5,877 nucleotides of DNA, from contig JAEZQV010000410.1 in the NCBI GenBank assembly GCA_023441125.1, forward strand, positions 1 through 5,877, written 5' to 3'. The notes beneath the pieces are model-generated. The model did no database searches. It saw nothing but the letters and a program-made list of their open reading frames with translations, and was not told the origin of the DNA. The translations under genes and the position numbers were made by a program. The number at the start of each line of letters is the position of its first letter. The first letter of the stretch is position 1. Origin of the DNA: Bacillota bacterium (GTDB taxonomy: Bacteria > Bacillota_C > Negativicutes > Sporomusales > Sporomusaceae). Of the stretch, positions 4,949 to 5,877 are shown piece by piece.

Positions 4949-5877
4949 ATGTTATTTAAGATTCATCCCAGTAATTTGGTGAGCGCCCTATCCATTGCGC
5001 TGGAATTATCGACTGACGGGTTATCCCGGCATCATTGGCGGACGGCGCTGATTGCCAGCCGGATTGCCCTCCATATTGGCCTGGATGAGTGGCAGCGGCA
5101 AATACTGGTGTATGCTTCGCTGCTGCACGATATTGGCGCTGTTTCCAACTGGAATGAAAAGAGAAAATTGCACTCATTCCGCGTGGGCAATGATGTGTAC
5201 TGCCATGCTGAGGCCGGTTATGAACTGCTGAAGGATTCACAGCAGTTCGGCATGCTGGCGGAGACGATCCGGCACCACCATGACAACTGGGATGGGTCCA
5301 GCCCGTCCGGTCTGGCGGGCAAGGATATCCCGATAACCAGCCGTATTATCAACCTGGCTGACCGCCTGGAAGTATTGCTGAATGACCGGGAAGACATCTT
5401 TAAACAGCGGCCCGATATATTGTCGGCCCTCCGGGATTTGAGCGGCAAATACTTCGACCCTGATTTAGTGCGCGCCTTGCATGAGTTTGCCCGGCAGGAA
5501 AGCTTCTGGCTGGACTTGATCAATCCGCACTATTATCAGAACTTCTTCCGGCAAATTGACTCTTATGGCCGGATGGTGTTTGGTATTGACGATGTGGTCA
5601 CCATTGCCGAAATCTTTGCCACTATCATCGACCGGACCAGCAGTTTTACGGGCACCCACTCCCGGGGAGTCGCCATGGTTTCGGCATTTCTGGCGCAGGC
5701 CAAGGGGTATAGCCAGGAGGAAATCAAGCTGATGAGAATCGCCGGTTTGTTCCATGATTTGGGCAAATTGGCCATTCCCAACGAGATACTCGAGAAACCG
5801 GGCAAGCTCACCGACCAGGAATTTGCTATCATTAAGCAGCACCCCTACTATACATACCGGATACTGGAACAGATTGA
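4949..5877 (+). CDS. Tandem HD / HD-GYP domain phosphohydrolase, 3' end outside window
   Basis: The reading frame is open from ATG 4949 to the window end (309 residues seen). GGAGAG at 4934-4939 is the ribosome binding site, 9 bases upstream. The first HD domain spans about residues 20-150: His60-Asp61 in LLHDIGA, His86, His109-111 in RHHHDNWDG, and Asp137 in LADRLE. It has the layout of an HD-GYP domain, but the GYP triplet is replaced (DGSSPSGL) and the HDxGK lysine is Ala64. The second domain begins near 215, with His237 in TGTHSRGV, HDLGKLAIPNEILEKPGKLT at 269-288, and His298 in KQHP; this is canonical HD-GYP, cut before its own GYP motif. HD-GYP enzymes hydrolyse cyclic di-GMP or related cyclic dinucleotides using a metal centre. 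No membrane segment or receiver domain is visible in the part seen, so it is probably cytoplasmic. Confidence 0.93.
   Translation, partial: MLFKIHPSNLVSALSIALELSTDGLSRHHWRTALIASRIALHIGLDEWQRQILVYASLLHDIGAVSNWNEKRKLHSFRVGNDVYCHAEAGYELLKDSQQFGMLAETIRHHHDNWDGSSPSGLAGKDIPITSRIINLADRLEVLLNDREDIFKQRPDILSALRDLSGKYFDPDLVRALHEFARQESFWLDLINPHYYQNFFRQIDSYGRMVFGIDDVVTIAEIFATIIDRTSSFTGTHSRGVAMVSAFLAQAKGYSQEEIKLMRIAGLFHDLGKLAIPNEILEKPGKLTDQEFAIIKQHPYYTYRILEQI

Noticed and set aside
1..5877. CRISPR array, tRNA/rRNA genes, insertion sequence or transposase
   Set aside because: No spaced direct repeats, cloverleaf-like elements, rRNA segments or transposase-like reading frames were seen.

Overview
The window looks like chromosome from a motile, anaerobic, Gram-positive-type bacterium, most likely a Firmicute. 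A Sporomusa-like member of the Negativicutes would fit, but that is inference. Pointers are strong GGAGG-type ribosome binding sites, TTGACA/TATAAT-type promoters, a Bacillus-style 7-1-7 Fur box, two methyl-accepting chemotaxis proteins, an HD-GYP protein and a piece of class III (anaerobic) ribonucleotide reductase. Coding GC is near 50 percent; the intergenic spacers and the small XRE regulator gene are more AT-rich.

Layout. (1) Bases 1-521 (+): C-terminal end of a chemotaxis receptor that starts outside the window. (2) 522-835: a gene-free stretch with a perfect 10-bp inverted repeat, a strong ribosome binding site feeding a 5-codon reading frame that runs into a T8 tract, and a 12-bp perfect palindrome. 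(3) 836-1177 (+): a small XRE-family DNA-binding regulator. (4) 1262-1296: a long terminator hairpin between converging genes. (5) 1319-3319 (-): a complete dCache/HAMP chemotaxis receptor, paralogous to the one at the left edge. (6) 3320-3573: a divergent regulatory region with a hairpin, a sigma-A-type promoter and a near-perfect Fur box. (7) 3574-4444 (+): a PPC/DUF296 protein followed closely by a gamma-glutamylcyclotransferase-like (AIG2/GGCT) protein, probably one transcript. (8) 4503-4775 (+): a 90-residue protein whose last 30 residues match the glycyl-radical tail of anaerobic ribonucleotide reductase (NrdD), with its own promoter. (9) 4949-5877 (+): start of a tandem HD / HD-GYP phosphohydrolase, cut by the window end, behind a leader with a terminator-like hairpin.

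How the parts may work together. The receptors and the HD-GYP protein (a likely cyclic-di-nucleotide phosphodiesterase) belong to signalling and motility control. The PPC plus cyclotransferase pair is probably under Fur-type metal control, which suits the conserved histidine cluster of the PPC protein. The NrdD-tail protein carries the radical-glycine motif but no catalytic barrel and no cysteine. It could be a stand-alone glycyl-radical module, in the way GrcA/YfiD is for pyruvate formate-lyase; this is a hypothesis and the most interesting point in the window.
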